Positions 1-9,937 are shown, numbered from the stretch's first letter. The stretch: 64,000 bases of DNA from Trichaptum fuscoviolaceum (GCA_910574455.1 CAJSYZ010000004.1:1426001-1490000), one strand, 5' to 3'. Made by a program: numbers and translations. The notes: generated by a model not told the origin, from the sequence alone.

Positions 1-2280
1 GTGATTTTTCCCTACATCTTTCCCCTATGCTGCAAAAACAGATACACGTCTGAGCGCCTAACTGATGCGCTGTCTATCAAGTATCGCATCAGAAAGGTCG
101 AGCAATGCTTCGCACTTATTTCAAGTACACGGATGGCAGACAAGGAAAGGAGGACAATGAAAGCACTTTTTTCTTCTGTTTTCGACCCTAGACACGTTGG
201 AGGACAAGGTGAAATTCGTATCCTATGCGACGCTTCCACTATTCTCTCGGTTCGGCCGAGCAAATACAGTTGAATTCCATAATCCCGTGGAATGCATATA
301 TGTGAGAGTTGGCGCCACGTCGAAACCCATAGAGAGGACTATAACGTCGCCGAAAGACTGAAGCATCGAGTCGGCATGGTATTCCTTGTCAAACCCACGA
401 GCTGTCTTTGGTTTCTCCCGTCCACCCCAACCCGCCTGGGACCCACTGACTCAGATTGAGGATGTAAAAAGGCGCGCGGCGTTTTCATCGTACGACATCG
501 CCGCAGCCGGTGATCCATGGCAGGCAACGTGACAACTTGAAGATAAGATGTGCGAACCAATTTACTGGGAGCCAGCATAACGGAGCCTTCGCAAAAGTCA
601 ACAGGTTCATGGCGAATTAATGGCAAAAACCTCTACCTATAGCTTTTAGTTTCGAAGTGATGTAGCTACAAAAAGATAGAAAATTAGACAGAAAATTAGA
701 CATGACCGGACATGAAAATAAACATACGAGAAAGCGCAAGCAGTCTTGGATACGGATGCAGCATTGCCCGCTCCCACCGGAGTCCAAGGAGTTGATGAGA
801 GAAATTTGCGGATGAATTGGCGCGGTGGAAATAGGAACCCGTTTGGCGCAGCGACGCCCCATGAAACGAACCGACTGCTCATCGGACCGGAAGCATCCGA
901 GATGATCTTCTCTGAGGGATTTGTGAATGAGCAGCTCAAAGCGAGTTCGTCAGCCCGTATAATCGCCATCAAAGCACGTAAAGCAGCGCCATTGACCAAG
1001 GTGGAGAGGCCTCAGCTGGCAAGCAACATAACCGACGATCTGAGAACGACCATATTGCCCAAAATACGCCCGATGGACGATTTGCCGAGATAAATGATAG
1101 ACATTTGTGTGCGAGACCTTGATGTTCAGGCATGAGGTGCGGAGTGATCGCAATAAGATGAATACCGAACGTGAGAAGACCTGTATACGGCCTTCCTCGC
1201 ACGTTTGGATAGCACCGAGGGTAACGCAGAGAAGCAACTTCGACTACACCTCGGCAGGTTGGGCGCGGAGATAGGCGCGGAGCACATTAGAAATCCCAAA
1301 CCGCTGACTCGGAGACGAATCGTTTGACTGAACGGAACACCTGTCATGCAAATGAGCAACCGAGGCTATACCAAATGTCCTTGTCATGGAGCATGGGACA
1401 GGGACCAACATTCTCCAGAGCCTTCAAATGACTCCCTCTACAATCTTTCCAGAAACAGATCAGATCCTCTTTACAGAACAGGTTACATACCAGATGGAAG
1501 TAGGACAATCATGAGCGTCAATCTGAAGATTTCATAGAACGGGGTTGATGAGCAAAATCTCAGTACAACCAGCCATAACGAGTCACGGACTACGTCTGCG
1601 CACCGCAGTGCATGCTAGGTGGGCGCCTCTACCGGGACAGATAGCATCACAGCTCGATCATCGGAATCGGAACAACAGTGAGCATAGCATCCTAGGAAGA
1701 CATAGATCAGCAGACGATGAAGGATCCGGGAACCGGAACTCTCAACCCCCTAATATGTCACTGATTCATAGCGCAGTCCAGGGCTTTCATACTCGACTGG
1801 ACATCTCTGTATCAAACCGCATGTGCCCCAAAGATGGCGTGACATATGAACTAGTAGGATAGGGTGCAGAACCGATAAAACAGTGCAGCATTCGCTAACC
1901 AAGAGCAAAAAGACTTGTCGATGACGATGGGACAAACAGATGGTGGTGGTTGATAAACAAGAGGGGTACGCAGTTTTCTCCAAGCTGTTGCGCTTGAAAT
2001 ATCGGTTGTCAGACTAAGTCGATCGATGCCATCGATAAGAATAACTTACTTTGCTTCCGGGGCCGGCCAAAGAAACTACTTTTTGATTATGTACTACGTT
2101 GACAAAGCTTATGTACATAAGTTACTATTAGTCGTGAGCCTTCTTTCTAAGTTCTGCCATTATCTGCCACTTCAGGCATGTCCCCAAGTAGTGGATGACT
2201 TTCCGTAGGCTTTCTGTATTTTTACAGATTAGATGCGACCCTTTTTGACACCGCAAGTGTGCTTAGCGATGACCTTTTCC
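1..2280. other. No recognised gene
   Basis: Several short open frames overlap on both strands here, the longest about 115 codons (746-1093, +). None shows a motif I recognise, none joins convincingly to a neighbour across consensus splice sites, and opposite-strand frames over the same bases are equally long. I see no tRNA, no long repeat and no transposon end. The stretch may hold a small lineage-specific gene or be plain intergenic DNA; I cannot separate the two by eye. Confidence 0.4.
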
Positions 2281-2304
2281 TATGGATCCAAAGACCCCGG
2301 CACA

Positions 2305-2376
2305 TATAAACACTGCCTTCATTGCCTTTTCCAATCATCTAAAAATCTGTATTCTATTCCGCAAGCCTACGGAAAG
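2305..2376 (+). repeat. 72-bp exact repeat, copy 1 (promoter-like)
   Basis: These 72 bases match 18468-18539 without a difference, and weaker similarity extends about 25 bp upstream and a few bases downstream. The copy opens with a TATA-box-like TATAAAC. The other copy lies about 330 bp upstream of an intact BTB gene, so this one may be the leftover 5' region of a BTB paralogue. No BTB reading frame follows it here; the decayed inverted-repeat element at 2413-2853 begins within 40 bp. That both copies are promoters is inference. Confidence 0.8.
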
Positions 2377-2412
2377 TCACCCAGTATGTACATTAAGCGA
2401 TAATAGAGCATA

Positions 2413-2853
2413 TTTACTGAAAATAACATGCATGTTATTATGAAGATAACATGCAAAATAACATTAAGGGTCCACGGACATCATCGGACGTCATGTCGCT
2501 TATTTGTGAAACATGCTAGTAAAATGCTTAGACACTGTGACACTACCGTGACACAAAATAATACCGTGGCTTCTTTCTTTGCACAAGCTTTTTATTATGC
2601 ATGCACTCTTCCCTGGCGCATAATTTAAACTACTTTGTGAAGAAATCAAAAAAATCGGAGGGGTACATGTCAAGATACAAAAGAAACACTATGTGCAATG
2701 ATGATCTGTGTTACAAGTATCAAGTCACACAAGCATTCTTAGTCCGGTCGGCACAGCCTCGGTTCTCGGCAAGCCAAGGACCCTTGATGTTATTTTGCAT
2801 GTTATCTTCGTAATACATGCATGTTATTTCTCTAAATATGCTCTAATAAGTAC
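2413..2853. mobile_element. Decayed inverted-repeat (MITE-like) element
   Basis: The left arm begins TAGAGCATATTTA at about 2413. Its reverse complement closes the block at about 2853. The arms are about 60 bp, imperfect, and rich in the word ATAACATGCA. ATAA sits just outside both ends and might be a short target duplication, but that is weak. The roughly 320-bp interior has no convincing coding frame. I infer a non-autonomous DNA element whose superfamily I cannot assign. Confidence 0.6.
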
Positions 2854-3694
2854 AAAAACAGTTAACCATTTTGACGTTCCTGGGTCTTCTCTTTTGTCCT
2901 TATAGACGAAAATCATTGAGCCCGTAAAATCAATTCGTTGTAAGTTTGTACAATATGACTTGCATGAGACATTGCCCAGGATTGAAAATATAAAGGTGCT
3001 TATTGCGAAGACACTGCTTATGATATATAGTGACTGGCATACACTAGCCAGAAAATAGAGATCCTCGTACATCAAGTCCGAAAGAATCGATTCGTCACTG
3101 ATCCGTCACTCCGCAAATTCAGTTCTAGACTTCGGGACACGTTTAGATCAGTGTCTATTTTCCCGTATGAGAAAAGCCCGACCATGGCGCGTCTGTTTAC
3201 GTCTTTGTTTGATACAAGCGTAGATCTGTAGCTAGAAGTCCGATTGGCACTCGCCGAACACCAGTGCCAGCGGTCTTACGTAGGATCGACGATGGCTTCC
3301 TTGACTGTATGAAAGATGAATGAACGGATCGTAAAGCCGGCAAATAAGTCGGCGAGTTCGCCGCGGACACTGGAAGCAAACGTGGATCACGGCGAGATTT
3401 ATCTGATAATTGATGTTAGCTATACGACGTAAATACGGATGAAGTGGATGATGTGTTTTGGATAAACAACAAAACACCAGCTTAGAAGACGTACTTGTAC
3501 GCCAACAAGGGCCAGACGATTGGCGGCAAAAGCGGAGTGGATGAGACTGAAGTTTAGGATAGAAAACGTAAGCAATAAATCTCAATCCGAGTAAAAGTGC
3601 CAAGATCATACGTACATCTGGTGCCAAAATAATACACATGTTCAGCTAAGTATAACTATTCAAGTTGAGAGTTGACCGAGATCGCTCACCAACA
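2854..3694. other. Intergenic, no gene recognised
   Basis: The only sizeable frame (3232-3639, minus) reads as a Cys/Arg/His-rich string with no domain and no usable splice partners. This stretch lies beyond the 3' end of the Sys1 gene. Nothing else is apparent. Confidence 0.4.
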
Positions 3695-4562
3695 TTAATC
3701 TCGCCTAGATCCAGACCCACGTGCACCCATCTCCAATTCTTCTAATTCCGGAGGTGAAGTGCGGAGACCTTCACGCATTTCCCTTCGCACACAGAGTTGC
3801 TCACCCAAGATGACCATGATGCCAGCAACCAGTGCCATGATTAACCAGAAGAATATGGAGGACGGAAGGGCCGCTGAGTAGTATGTCGTAAGGACTATGT
3901 GATTGAAAAGAAGTGTGAGCACGAAGTCCAGAATGAGCCGCGGCCGCTTGACGAAAGTGTAAAGATAGTAAACACTGAATCTTGCATTAGAATAGACACC
4001 CTTTGACGATGGACAGGTAATGCTCACTCAGCGAAAGACGCAGCTAACCAACAGAATGCAACTACCCATCCCCGCAATGGATCCGTCCGGCCATCCCACT
4101 GGTACATACGACCATCGCTGAAAGGGTCCAGCCATGTTCCTGTCCCAATCTTGTGCCCTCCGCTGTACGCCCCTCGGAATAAAGTCCAACCTCGCCGGTC
4201 ATCACCCTTCAGACCATGCACAGTTGGCCAGCCAGCAATTTCACGCCAGTCCATCACCATCCCTTCAGTTCAATAGAGCGTTGTCAGATTCAGAACAGTT
4301 CGCCCCTTTGAATTACGCAACTCACCAACATTGGCGGCACCACCTTCGTATGTCAGTGTGTTTGGCTCAGCAAAAAGCCACAGGAGAGGAGGAATAAGTA
4401 GCGATAACGTGAGGTAGTGTAGCGCCTGCATTGCAATAATCTGAAATCGATGACAGTCAATGAGTGGTTTGAATGCAAGATATTTAAGCTGATCAGCCAG
4501 CTCACCTGACAGATGATAAGCACAGGATCCCATCCTAGTGCCCTTTGTGTCTGCGTTGCCAT
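3695..4562 (-). CDS. SYS1: Sys1-like Golgi integral membrane protein
   Basis: Four exons, complement(join(3695..3974,4028..4262,4326..4440,4506..4562)), give 228 aa; all introns are 53-65 nt with GT..AG ends. The last exon is the family signature: a KRPR-LILDFVLTLL helix, a TYYSAALPSSIFFW segment, then a final membrane helix before GEQLCVRREMRE. Sys1 is a multi-pass Golgi protein that, in yeast and animals, recruits the Arf-like GTPase Arl3/ARFRP1 to trans-Golgi membranes. The first membrane segment lies in exon 2; exon 3 encodes an unusually long hydrophilic stretch of about 75 residues, making the protein longer than animal Sys1. The start is the ATG at 4560-4562, just before an uninterrupted 19-codon first exon. 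It is divergent from the aminopeptidase gene, from which it is now separated by the Copia element. Confidence 0.85.
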
Positions 4563-4910
4563 ATGTTTAGAGGGGTATGTGATGACGACTACGCCCACAG
4601 ATACTGTATATAGTCTTCAGCCAGAGGTGTCAAACTTCAAGCATGCGATATCGTCAGGGATGGTCCAAACCACAGTTTTTAGCAGCAGGAGGTTAGCTAT
4701 GGGATGAATCTTGAAAGTCTCTTGATCATGTTCGATCATCCACCCTACTTCAAGTTGAAATATTGATTACATAAGCATCTAAGTATGCCGAGTAGAACTT
4801 CGGTTACGATGAGTAGCTACCTTGCATGTTCCCCACAAGGAGCGCAGCTCGTTTGCGCCCTCGATTCCTCAGCTAAACGTGCCATAGCCAACATCTCAAC
4901 TTCGTAAGAA
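4563..4910. promoter_or_regulatory. Remaining half of Sys1/aminopeptidase intergenic promoter
   Basis: This about 350-bp stretch lies between the Sys1 start codon and the left end of the Copia element. Without the element only some 360 bp would separate the two divergent start codons (4562 and 9951), so it is probably a shared promoter. I see no unambiguous TATA box or factor site. Confidence 0.5.
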
Positions 4911-4915
4911 CTTTT
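4911..4915. repeat. Target-site duplication of Copia element, left
   Basis: The 5-bp word CTTTT here is repeated at 9938-9942, immediately outside the two LTRs. Five-base duplications are normal for Ty1/Copia integration. Confidence 0.75.
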
Positions 4916-5214
4916 TTTTAATCTGCGCAATACAATATTCAGCTTCGGATAGAAGAACTGTATATTAGTTGTTAACTACCTGCGCAATACAATACTAATA
5001 TATGTTAGTCTATATTATATGAACGACGTAAGAGAAATGTTTACTCACTTCAGCTTCGGATAGAAGAACTGAAGTGAGTAAATGCGTCGAATGAAATATT
5101 TATCTACTATGATATGTCTCGGAAGCCGGAGTTGAATCTGGCTTTAAATAATACAAAGTAAGCACGGGTAACGCCGTGCGCCACTATGGACGCTGAGATT
5201 GTCGAATCTCAACA
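4916..5214 (-). repeat. Copia 3' LTR
   Basis: This 299-bp repeat matches 9639-9937 except for one base (A here near 4930, G in the other copy), with no indel. Read on the minus strand it starts TGTTGAG. It holds two hairpins built around the same loop CTTCGGATAGAAGA. The better has a perfect 14-bp stem (arms 5040-5053 and 5069-5082). A polypurine tract abuts its inner edge at 5215-5223. Confidence 0.95.
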
Positions 5215-5223
5215 CTCCCCCTC
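5215..5223 (-). other. Copia polypurine tract
   Basis: On the minus strand this reads GAGGGGGAG and is followed immediately by TGTTGAG, the start of the 3' LTR. That is the expected position for the plus-strand DNA primer. Confidence 0.8.
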
Positions 5224-5327
5224 AGCGACCATAGTGGTTGCTGAAATAGACATGAAAATGAGAGTGAAATGAAATAAGTTGAAAAGAAAAAAATGACACT
5301 CGATCGACCATATACCAGAATTTTGAC

Positions 5328-7547
5328 TCAAATAGTCATTCCCATGGCCTTCATGCACCTTATATGCGCTGCGTATCCCAGGGGCTTCGTAAATACGTCC
5401 GCCGGATTGTCCGTTCCAGGAACGTATTCCAGGGCAATATGACCCTTCTTGACTTCGTCGCGAACGTGGTGAGACGGAATGTCTATATGTTTCGTCCGTG
5501 AATGATATACGGGGTTCTGAGACATTTTGATGGCCGCCTGATTATCGACATAAATTTTGGTTGCTCTTGAGCCATATCCGCGGTGAATTTCTTCGAAAAA
5601 ATGACGCATCCAAATAGCCTCTCGTGCACACATAGAGACCGCTAGATATTCGGCCTCTGCACTAGAGAGCGCAACGACTGCTTGTTTCTTCACTTTCCAT
5701 GAAATCGGTCCGCCGGCAAACATGAAGAGGTATCCCGACGTAGATTTTCTGTCTTCTGGGTCTCGGGCCCAGTCCGAATCACAGAAGGCAATCGGATGTT
5801 CCGAAGGTTGAATGTCGATGGAAAAACGAATGCAGACCTCAGCTGTGCCTTTGAGATAGCGCAATACTCGTTTTGCGGCCACCCAGTGGCATTGTCTCGG
5901 AGATTTAGTGAATTTCGCCAGAGTCTGTACGGCGTACGCAATTTCAGGGCGTGCATTCATTGCAAGCCACATAAGCTCGCCTATGAGATTGGCGTAAGGA
6001 AAAGGGGGGTCCGAGAAAGCCTCTGTATTATCCGAGTCAAATATATTGAGGGCGTCTTCAACCATTGGTGTCTTGGCTGTTTTTGCGTCCTCGAGACCGT
6101 ACTTTGCGAGCATTCGCTTGATCTTCGTATTGACTGAAATTGACACCCAGTTGTCTCCAATTTGAACGTCCCAGCCCAAGAGTTTGGTTGCCTTAGTTAA
6201 ATCTTTCTTTGTAAACTGATAATGTCGTCCAATATCAGCTTCAAATCGCTCGCCCTCGGATGTCTTACTGTCTGGCGCTGACTTGCACGCTGCGCTACAG
6301 TCATCAACGTGAGTGTGTACTAGACACTCCCCCTCAGCGCTAGACCGGAAGAAAGCTGAGGGTGCGCTTGTTAGGCGAACGAAGCCGGATTCAGCCATGG
6401 TAGAGGCAAACTTATCCTGCCACGCACGAGCTCCTTGCTTGAGGCCATAAAGAGCACGCTTGAGACGGCAAACAGAGTTCGGATGAGTCGGAGAGAATCC
6501 AGTGGGGAATTCGACATATATTGGCTTGTCAAGGACGAGTTTGCTATGCAAGTATGCGGACGATATGTCAATAGCACGAAGTTCGGTGTCCGGAGAAGCA
6601 GCTAGAGCAGAGACAATGCGAGCAACGGTATAGTCGCCTGACGACGCATGCAATTCTCCAAATTCGTCGTCCAACTGTGAGTCCCCGCGAGCGACCCAGC
6701 GACTGCGGAATTCAATGGTACCATCAGGGTTGTCTTTAATATTATAGACCCATTTACCCTTAATAATGTGGTCCGCTTCATCGCGTGGGACTTCATCCCA
6801 TACATCGTGCTGTAGAAGCTTCCCAAGCTCATATAGACCTGCTGCTAACCATTCGGCACTATCAGGGCCATCGAGGGCTTCACGAGGTGTGATAGGGATT
6901 AAATGTCCGGCGACAAATTTACGTTGGTGTGTTGCGTACGAGCGATTCGGAAGGTCAGGGACGGGGTCATCAAGGTGAGCAAGACCCAGTTCTTGATCAA
7001 GGCCGTCTTGGCGGCGTTCAGTAAGCCGGACAGAGCGACGAGTACGGCGAGTAGCGAGAGGTAATGAGAGCTCATCATCAATGGGGAGGGCCACGGGATT
7101 GGCGGGCGATCGATTGATCTCGGAGCCATTAGTGTTTAGCGTTCCCATGGACAGGGTCCTGGACCCTGAACCTTCTTCGAAGATTACGTCCTTTGATTTA
7201 ACAATAGAACGATCAGGCAACATGACCCTATATGCGGCATCATGGTATATGCCGACAAATAGGCCCTTCTGCGAGCGATTATCAAGCTTTCTACGTGTCT
7301 CCGGAGGGACGCGAACATATGCGACACAACCGAAAACACGAAAATGAGAGATATCCGGTTTGGACCCATATAAAACCTCGTAGGGACTGATGCCGGGCTC
7401 AAGGAAAGAGTTTCCTGAACGATTGCGAATTTCGGCAAAATAAGACACGGCCTCGGCCCAGTACCCGCGCGTGAGTCGTGCGTCTATGAGCATAGCACGA
7501 ACGGCATCATTTAAGGTCCGGTTAAAACGCTCAGCTAACCCGTTCAT
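5328..7547 (-). CDS. Copia pol, C-terminal part: end of integrase, reverse transcriptase, RNase H
   Basis: An open frame of 739 codons continues the upstream gag-protease-integrase frame after a single stop. It opens with the integrase glutamate (NGLAERFNRT), goes through the Copia integrase tail with YEVLYGSKPD and FGCVAYV, and then reverse transcriptase: KARWVARG-like RSRWVARGD, AIDISSAYLHSKL, RLKRALYGLKQGARAW, and the active-site aspartates in HVDD where most relatives have YVDD. RNase H follows with FCDSDWARDPEDRKSTSGY, LSSAEAEYLA and YVDNQAAI. The first Met is not a real start; it is simply the first Met after the stop. No other frameshift or stop was found. Confidence 0.92.
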   Translation of the reverse strand: MNGLAERFNRTLNDAVRAMLIDARLTRGYWAEAVSYFAEIRNRSGNSFLEPGISPYEVLYGSKPDISHFRVFGCVAYVRVPPETRRKLDNRSQKGLFVGIYHDAAYRVMLPDRSIVKSKDVIFEEGSGSRTLSMGTLNTNGSEINRSPANPVALPIDDELSLPLATRRTRRSVRLTERRQDGLDQELGLAHLDDPVPDLPNRSYATHQRKFVAGHLIPITPREALDGPDSAEWLAAGLYELGKLLQHDVWDEVPRDEADHIIKGKWVYNIKDNPDGTIEFRSRWVARGDSQLDDEFGELHASSGDYTVARIVSALAASPDTELRAIDISSAYLHSKLVLDKPIYVEFPTGFSPTHPNSVCRLKRALYGLKQGARAWQDKFASTMAESGFVRLTSAPSAFFRSSAEGECLVHTHVDDCSAACKSAPDSKTSEGERFEADIGRHYQFTKKDLTKATKLLGWDVQIGDNWVSISVNTKIKRMLAKYGLEDAKTAKTPMVEDALNIFDSDNTEAFSDPPFPYANLIGELMWLAMNARPEIAYAVQTLAKFTKSPRQCHWVAAKRVLRYLKGTAEVCIRFSIDIQPSEHPIAFCDSDWARDPEDRKSTSGYLFMFAGGPISWKVKKQAVVALSSAEAEYLAVSMCAREAIWMRHFFEEIHRGYGSRATKIYVDNQAAIKMSQNPVYHSRTKHIDIPSHHVRDEVKKGHIALEYVPGTDNPADVFTKPLGYAAHIRCMKAMGMTI

Positions 7548-7553
7548 TTCATG

Positions 7554-9581
7554 TCAATGAGGGGCAATGGTGAAGTGATCAATGCCACGAAGCTTGAGAT
7601 AATCACTCATCTCCTGATTAGTGTATTCGCCACCATTATCGGAGTGCAATGCCTGGATGCGCTTGTTAAACTGAGTTTCAACCCATGAATCAAGGTCTCG
7701 GAAGAACTTCAATATGGTCGCCCCAGATTTATCGGCCAAAGGGTGAACCCATACGAAGCCTGAGCATTCGTCAATAAAGGTGAGAACATATTTTGCACCC
7801 CCAAGCGAAGCATCGCCCATGAAGAGAATGTCTGAGTGTATGCGCTCGAACGGCTGAGTGGCGCGCCGACCTGTGCCGGGAGAAGCCGTGGCAACGTGTT
7901 TGCCTAGAATACAAGCTTCACAACGGCCAGGGACAGATTCGCCGGTGATAACCATGCCGTTGACCGTAGAATTGCGATGCATCTCCATGATACGTGATTC
8001 GGAGATATGACCCAGTCTGCGATGCCATGTGTCAATGTCGTGTGATTGATCCGCACGCGAAGTCGAAATGTGGGCTTGATGATTGGTTACGGACATCTTC
8101 ATATGGTATAATGATCCCGTACGCTCCGCGTATGCAAATTCACCGAGGGAGCCCTTAAGATAGCATCGCGATCCCCGGAAGCAAATGTCAATGCCGTAGT
8201 CACTCAATTTGCTGACGGAGATAAGATTGGTGTCCAAGTCTGGCGCATATAGAACATTGTACAGTGTCGCGGTCGTAATCTGGCCTTTATTAATAAACTT
8301 GGCCTCGACGGTGCCTTTGCCCATCGCGTGAAATATAGCGCCAGCTTTCGCGGATGAGATGGGCTCGGGGAAATTAAACTCAGCATAAGTAGAAAATGCG
8401 AGTTTATTGTTGCACATGTGGGAAGAGGCACCGGAGTCAATAATCCAAATTGAGTGTGCCGTGGAGGGTGCCGATGATTGCATTGCAATATGATTAACGT
8501 TAGCAATGCGAGCCGTCTCGGTGGCAGTTGCAGGGTCCGCTGATCCTGTAGTGATAGCGGAATTTGCCGAATTGTCTTTCGAGCCGGTGGCTGGCCTCTT
8601 CATATTGTCGGGTGGCACGTACCAGCTTGGTGCGTTAGCTTCGTCGTCTCCCCCGGGTGCCCAACACTTCTTCTTCGTATGCCCTTTCTGCTTGCAGTGA
8701 GAGCAGACCATGACGCGACCATCGCGATTCCGAGAGCGACCAATATTAGCGCGAAGAGCGGACTCGGATGTACTCTTTGAGACAGCCACGATGGAGTTCA
8801 TTCGAGACTCCTCAAGCAGCAGCGTACTGATAACGTCTTCAGCGCCGCTCATCCCAGCGAGTGATGCCGGGTAATGTTCCCATTTAGCCCCAGTAAGTGA
8901 GTTCAATATAATTGAACGCCATTCCAGCTCAGGAAGGAATCCTCCAGATGATAAGAATTTCGCGCGTAACTTGCGAAGCTCCTTGATGTGGTCGGACATC
9001 ATTTCCTTGTCGTCTATCAGTTTATTACGAAGATAACGACTTGCGATAGTCTGTGCGTTGGCGCTCTGGTTTTTGAAGCGAGTTTTGATGTCTAGGAACA
9101 TGCTATTGGCCGAACTCCCATTCAGTTGCGCAAGTAAGTCCATAGTCACATTAAAAGCTATCTGAGCCTTCGCTAGTCCATCCCGACGCTTCCACTCCTC
9201 GATCCTGCGCGGGTGTCCCCTAGGCTCGAGGAATTCGGGGTTCTTCGTGTCGTCGCCATTAGTGACCTCGAGCAAGTCCCGAGACACGAGGGCAATCTCC
9301 ATGGCCATCATCCAGGAGTCGAAATTACTGCCCGAGTCATCAAGGCGGTCGGTGGCTTCGAACTTGATAAGCTGTCCGTGAGGACTGCTGTTATTCATGG
9401 CGGGACGACTACTCAGGAGGTTCGGCTCGATGTTGAATAAGTCGAGGGACGGGGGTTCGGTGAGTGTGTCAGTTCGTTCGTTCGGGTCTACTGGTAACGG
9501 GATGTTGACAGGATCAATGGGATTCGGTGCAGGGGTCAAATCTGGGTTTCTGCGGGTCGTGTTTCGAGTGTTCGCGGGCAT
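7554..9581 (-). CDS. Copia gag, protease and N-terminal integrase
   Basis: A 675-codon open frame. Residues 1-280 are the gag-like capsid region. A CCHC zinc knuckle (CSHCKQKGHTKKKC) spans about 293-306, the aspartic protease motif DSGASSH starts at 382, and the pre-integrase zinc motif (HRRLGHIS ... CEAC) lies at about 520-556. The first two integrase aspartates are D584 (IHSDILF) and D648 (HSDNGGEY). The frame ends in TGA at 7554-7556, 8 codons before the catalytic glutamate; counting the stop as one residue, 35 positions separate D648 from that glutamate, the normal DD35E spacing. The original product was therefore one gag-pol polyprotein of about 1,415 residues. Confidence 0.93.
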   Translation of the reverse strand: MPANTRNTTRRNPDLTPAPNPIDPVNIPLPVDPNERTDTLTEPPSLDLFNIEPNLLSSRPAMNNSSPHGQLIKFEATDRLDDSGSNFDSWMMAMEIALVSRDLLEVTNGDDTKNPEFLEPRGHPRRIEEWKRRDGLAKAQIAFNVTMDLLAQLNGSSANSMFLDIKTRFKNQSANAQTIASRYLRNKLIDDKEMMSDHIKELRKLRAKFLSSGGFLPELEWRSIILNSLTGAKWEHYPASLAGMSGAEDVISTLLLEESRMNSIVAVSKSTSESALRANIGRSRNRDGRVMVCSHCKQKGHTKKKCWAPGGDDEANAPSWYVPPDNMKRPATGSKDNSANSAITTGSADPATATETARIANVNHIAMQSSAPSTAHSIWIIDSGASSHMCNNKLAFSTYAEFNFPEPISSAKAGAIFHAMGKGTVEAKFINKGQITTATLYNVLYAPDLDTNLISVSKLSDYGIDICFRGSRCYLKGSLGEFAYAERTGSLYHMKMSVTNHQAHISTSRADQSHDIDTWHRRLGHISESRIMEMHRNSTVNGMVITGESVPGRCEACILGKHVATASPGTGRRATQPFERIHSDILFMGDASLGGAKYVLTFIDECSGFVWVHPLADKSGATILKFFRDLDSWVETQFNKRIQALHSDNGGEYTNQEMSDYLKLRGIDHFTIAPH

Positions 9582-9627
9582 ACGTTCGTGGAGTATCTTC
9601 TATGTTGCGCTAATTACAGGCGAGCAA

Positions 9628-9638
9628 GGCTCATAACC
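9628..9638 (-). other. Copia primer-binding site (half initiator tRNA)
   Basis: The plus strand reads GGCTCATAACC, the anticodon stem-loop sequence typical of initiator tRNA-Met. The minus strand is complementary to it and starts directly after the 5' LTR. Use of an internal half-tRNA fragment as primer is established for Copia itself, so this position and sequence fit the family. Confidence 0.8.
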
Positions 9639-9937
9639 TTTTAATCTGCGCAGTACAATATTCAGCTTCGGATAGAAGAACTGTATATTAGTTGTTAACT
9701 ACCTGCGCAATACAATACTAATATATGTTAGTCTATATTATATGAACGACGTAAGAGAAATGTTTACTCACTTCAGCTTCGGATAGAAGAACTGAAGTGA
9801 GTAAATGCGTCGAATGAAATATTTATCTACTATGATATGTCTCGGAAGCCGGAGTTGAATCTGGCTTTAAATAATACAAAGTAAGCACGGGTAACGCCGT
9901 GCGCCACTATGGACGCTGAGATTGTCGAATCTCAACA
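9639..9937 (-). repeat. Copia 5' LTR
   Basis: Identical to 4916-5214 except for one base. For the minus-strand element this is the upstream LTR and should carry its promoter. It lies only 13 bp before the ATG of the aminopeptidase gene. Confidence 0.95.

Larger units (their letters stand above)
4916..9937 (-). mobile_element. Ty1/Copia LTR retrotransposon, full length
   Basis: A 5,022-bp element on the minus strand with near-identical 299-bp LTRs, a 5-bp target duplication (CTTTT), a primer-binding site directly inside the 5' LTR and a polypurine tract directly inside the 3' LTR. Its gene order (gag, protease, integrase, reverse transcriptase, RNase H) defines Copia. One LTR difference in 299 positions indicates a very recent insertion. 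The polyprotein frame is open end to end apart from one nonsense codon at 7554-7556 in the integrase core, so this copy may be inactive unless the codon is suppressed. It sits 8 bp before the start codon of the dipeptidyl aminopeptidase, in the opposite orientation. Confidence 0.95.

Noticed and set aside
746..1093. 115-codon plus-strand frame near the window start
   Set aside because: An equally long minus frame covers the same bases; no motif or splice context.
2413..2853. hAT assignment of the element from its TAG-like end
   Set aside because: No 8-bp duplication could be aligned at the ends.
5796..9440. Plus-strand frames across the Copia element
   Set aside because: Antisense shadows of the gag-pol frame; no motifs.
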